From Sapria himalayana (taxonomy: Eukaryota; Streptophyta; Magnoliopsida; Malpighiales; Rafflesiaceae): a DNA stretch of 64,000 nucleotides. The stretch covers positions 52,501 through 116,500 of the forward strand of contig JAREIK010011465.1 of assembly GCA_029783825.1 (NCBI GenBank), read 5' to 3'. The notes beneath the pieces were generated by a model that saw only the letters and a list, made by a program, of their open reading frames with translations, did not search any database and was not told the DNA's origin. Shown here piece after piece: positions 62,406-64,000 of the stretch (positions are counted from its first letter, which is position 1; each line of letters starts with the position of its first letter). Both the position numbers and the translations under genes were made by a program.

Positions 62406-64000
62406 CTATTTATTTATCATTCTATCTATCTATCTTTTTATTTATATATGTATCTATCTACCTACCTATCTAGCTATCTAGCTATTTATTTATCTATATA
62501 TTTATTTATCCATCAATCTATCAATTTATCTCTCTATATATCTATCTATAAATCTATCTATCTAAATGTCTAACTATGAATATATCTAGTTTTTTTATCT
62601 ATCTATGTTTCTATCTATCTATATATTTGTCTATCTCTCTATCTATTTTATATATCTATCTATCTATTTATCATTCTATCTATCTATCTATATGTGTATC
62701 TATATATCTATTTATCTATTTATATGTCTATCTATCAATTTGTCTATTTCCCTATCTATTTATCTATCTATATGTTTATTTGTCTATCTCTTAATCTATG
62801 TATCTTTCTATCAATCTATCTGCTATCTATCTATATATTTATCTATTAATCTATCTATCTATCTATCTTTCTATATATCTATCTATCTATTGATTGATCT
62901 ATCTATTTGTCTATATGTCAATCTATCTATTTGTCTATCTAACTATCTATCTATCTATTTATTTGTCTTTATTTCTACCTGCCAGTCTGTTAATTTATCT
63001 ATCTATCTGTCTGTCTGTCTATCTATTTATTTATCTATTTGTCTATTTGTATATTTTCTTTTTGTATATCTGTCTATCTGTCTATATATCTATATATCTG
63101 TCTGTCTGTCTATCTGTCTGTCTATTTTTCTATCTATCTATCTATCTATATATCTTTCTATCAATCTTTATATTTTTCTATCAGTCTATCTTTCTATTTG
63201 TCTTCAGTCTATCTCTCAATCAATCAATCTATCTATCTATGTTCTACGTGTCTATCTGTCTATCTATCTATCATTGTATAGGTCTATCTATCTATCTGTC
63301 AATCTTTTTATTTGTCTATCTGTCTATCTATATATCTATCCATCTACATATATATCTATCTCTCTATCAGTATATATGTCTAAATGTTTATCTATCTATC
63401 TGTGTATCTGTGTATCTATCAATTTGTCTATCTGTCAATCTGCTTATAAGTCTATAAACCTATCTATATATGTATCTATCTGCCTATCAGTCTATCAGTC
63501 TATCTATTTATCTATGTGTCTATTTGTCTATTTTTCAATTTGTCTATATATCTTTATATGTATCTGCCTATCAGTCTATCTATATATTTGTCTATCTATC
63601 TATTAGTCAATCAATCTATCTGTATATCTATCATCTATCTATCTCGCTATCTGGCTATTTGACTATTTTTATATCTATCTATCTGGATGTCTCTCTATCT
63701 ATCTGTCTTTCTATCTATTTCACTATTTATCTATATGTTTATCTATTTATCTTAAAATCTATATATCTGTCTTTCTATATATATGTATATCTGTCTATTT
63801 ACTTATCTATCGATCTATCTATATGTCTGTATGTCGATCTTTTTATCTATCTATCTGTCTGTCTATTTATCTATCTATGTATCTTTCTATGTGTTTATTT
63901 GTATTTCTGTCTATTTGTATATTTGTCTTCGATCTATCTGTCTAAATATCTATCTATCTATCTGCCACTCTTTCTATCTATCTATTTATTTGTATATCTT

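Larger units (their letters stand above)
60244..64000 (+). repeat. Degenerate TATC satellite array, right block
   Basis: TATC polarity to the window edge, with TA microsatellites, a CA/TA compound and a 40-bp tandem repeat. Only repeat-derived frames are present; the array probably continues beyond the window. Confidence 0.95.

Noticed and set aside
62605..63606. The longest frame in the window (333 codons)
   Set aside because: It lies wholly in the TATC array and is purely repeat-derived, with overlapping long frames in the other phases.
1..64000. Telomeric repeat or tRNA/rRNA genes
   Set aside because: No TTTAGGG-type arrays, no cloverleaf candidates and no rRNA-like sequence were noticed in the non-array islands by eye; a covariance search was not possible.

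Overview
This window reads as nuclear heterochromatin from a flowering plant, and nothing in it looks like an intact host gene. The plant origin rests on four things: a DUF4283-type LINE ORF1, plant L1 reverse transcriptases with zf-RVT and RNase H domains, a TNP2/En-Spm (CACTA) transposase, and remnants resembling the plant NO VEIN protein and a plant ARF GTPase. I cannot name the species. About 46 kb of the 64 kb (my estimate, roughly 72%) is a very degenerate tetranucleotide satellite of TCTA/TATC type. The many long reading frames made of Ser-Ile-Tyr-Leu across these tracts come from translating the 4-bp repeat and are not annotated as genes.

Layout: 1-5728 TATC-reading array; 5729-6521 CACTA-like terminal fragment with 50-bp subterminal repeats; 6522-9036 TATC array; about 9036 polarity switch; 9037-14456 GATA-reading array; 14457-18724 LINE copy 1 with an 11-bp target-site duplication; 18725-20320 GATA array; 20341-23339 LINE copy 2, 5'-truncated; 23340-28480 GATA array; 28481-30600 an island with a NO VEIN-like pseudogene and AT-rich DNA; 30601-35808 GATA array; about 35809 second polarity switch; 35809-51524 the longest TATC array; 51525-52866 a broken CACTA transposase; 52867-59162 AT-rich DNA with an ARF retropseudogene (17-bp target-site duplication), a Ty3/gypsy remnant and microsatellites; 59163-60243 GATA array; about 60243 third polarity switch; 60244-64000 TATC array.

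The arrays are not uniform. They contain higher-order duplications (about 1.5 kb at 2.8-5.7 kb; about 3.5-4 kb at 9.1-20.3 kb; about 2-2.8 kb at 37.5-42.1 kb; 0.51 kb at 42.1-43.1 kb; 299 bp at 59.4-59.95 kb). Landmark sequences survive between units, so the array seems to grow by repeated segmental duplication and then decay. The islands are dead. The LINEs, transposase and ARF copy carry in-frame stops, many explained by C-to-T or G-to-A change, which fits methylated, silenced DNA. No gene here is likely to make a functional protein. The window is mainly a record of satellite expansion, inversion, transposon insertion and gene-fragment capture.
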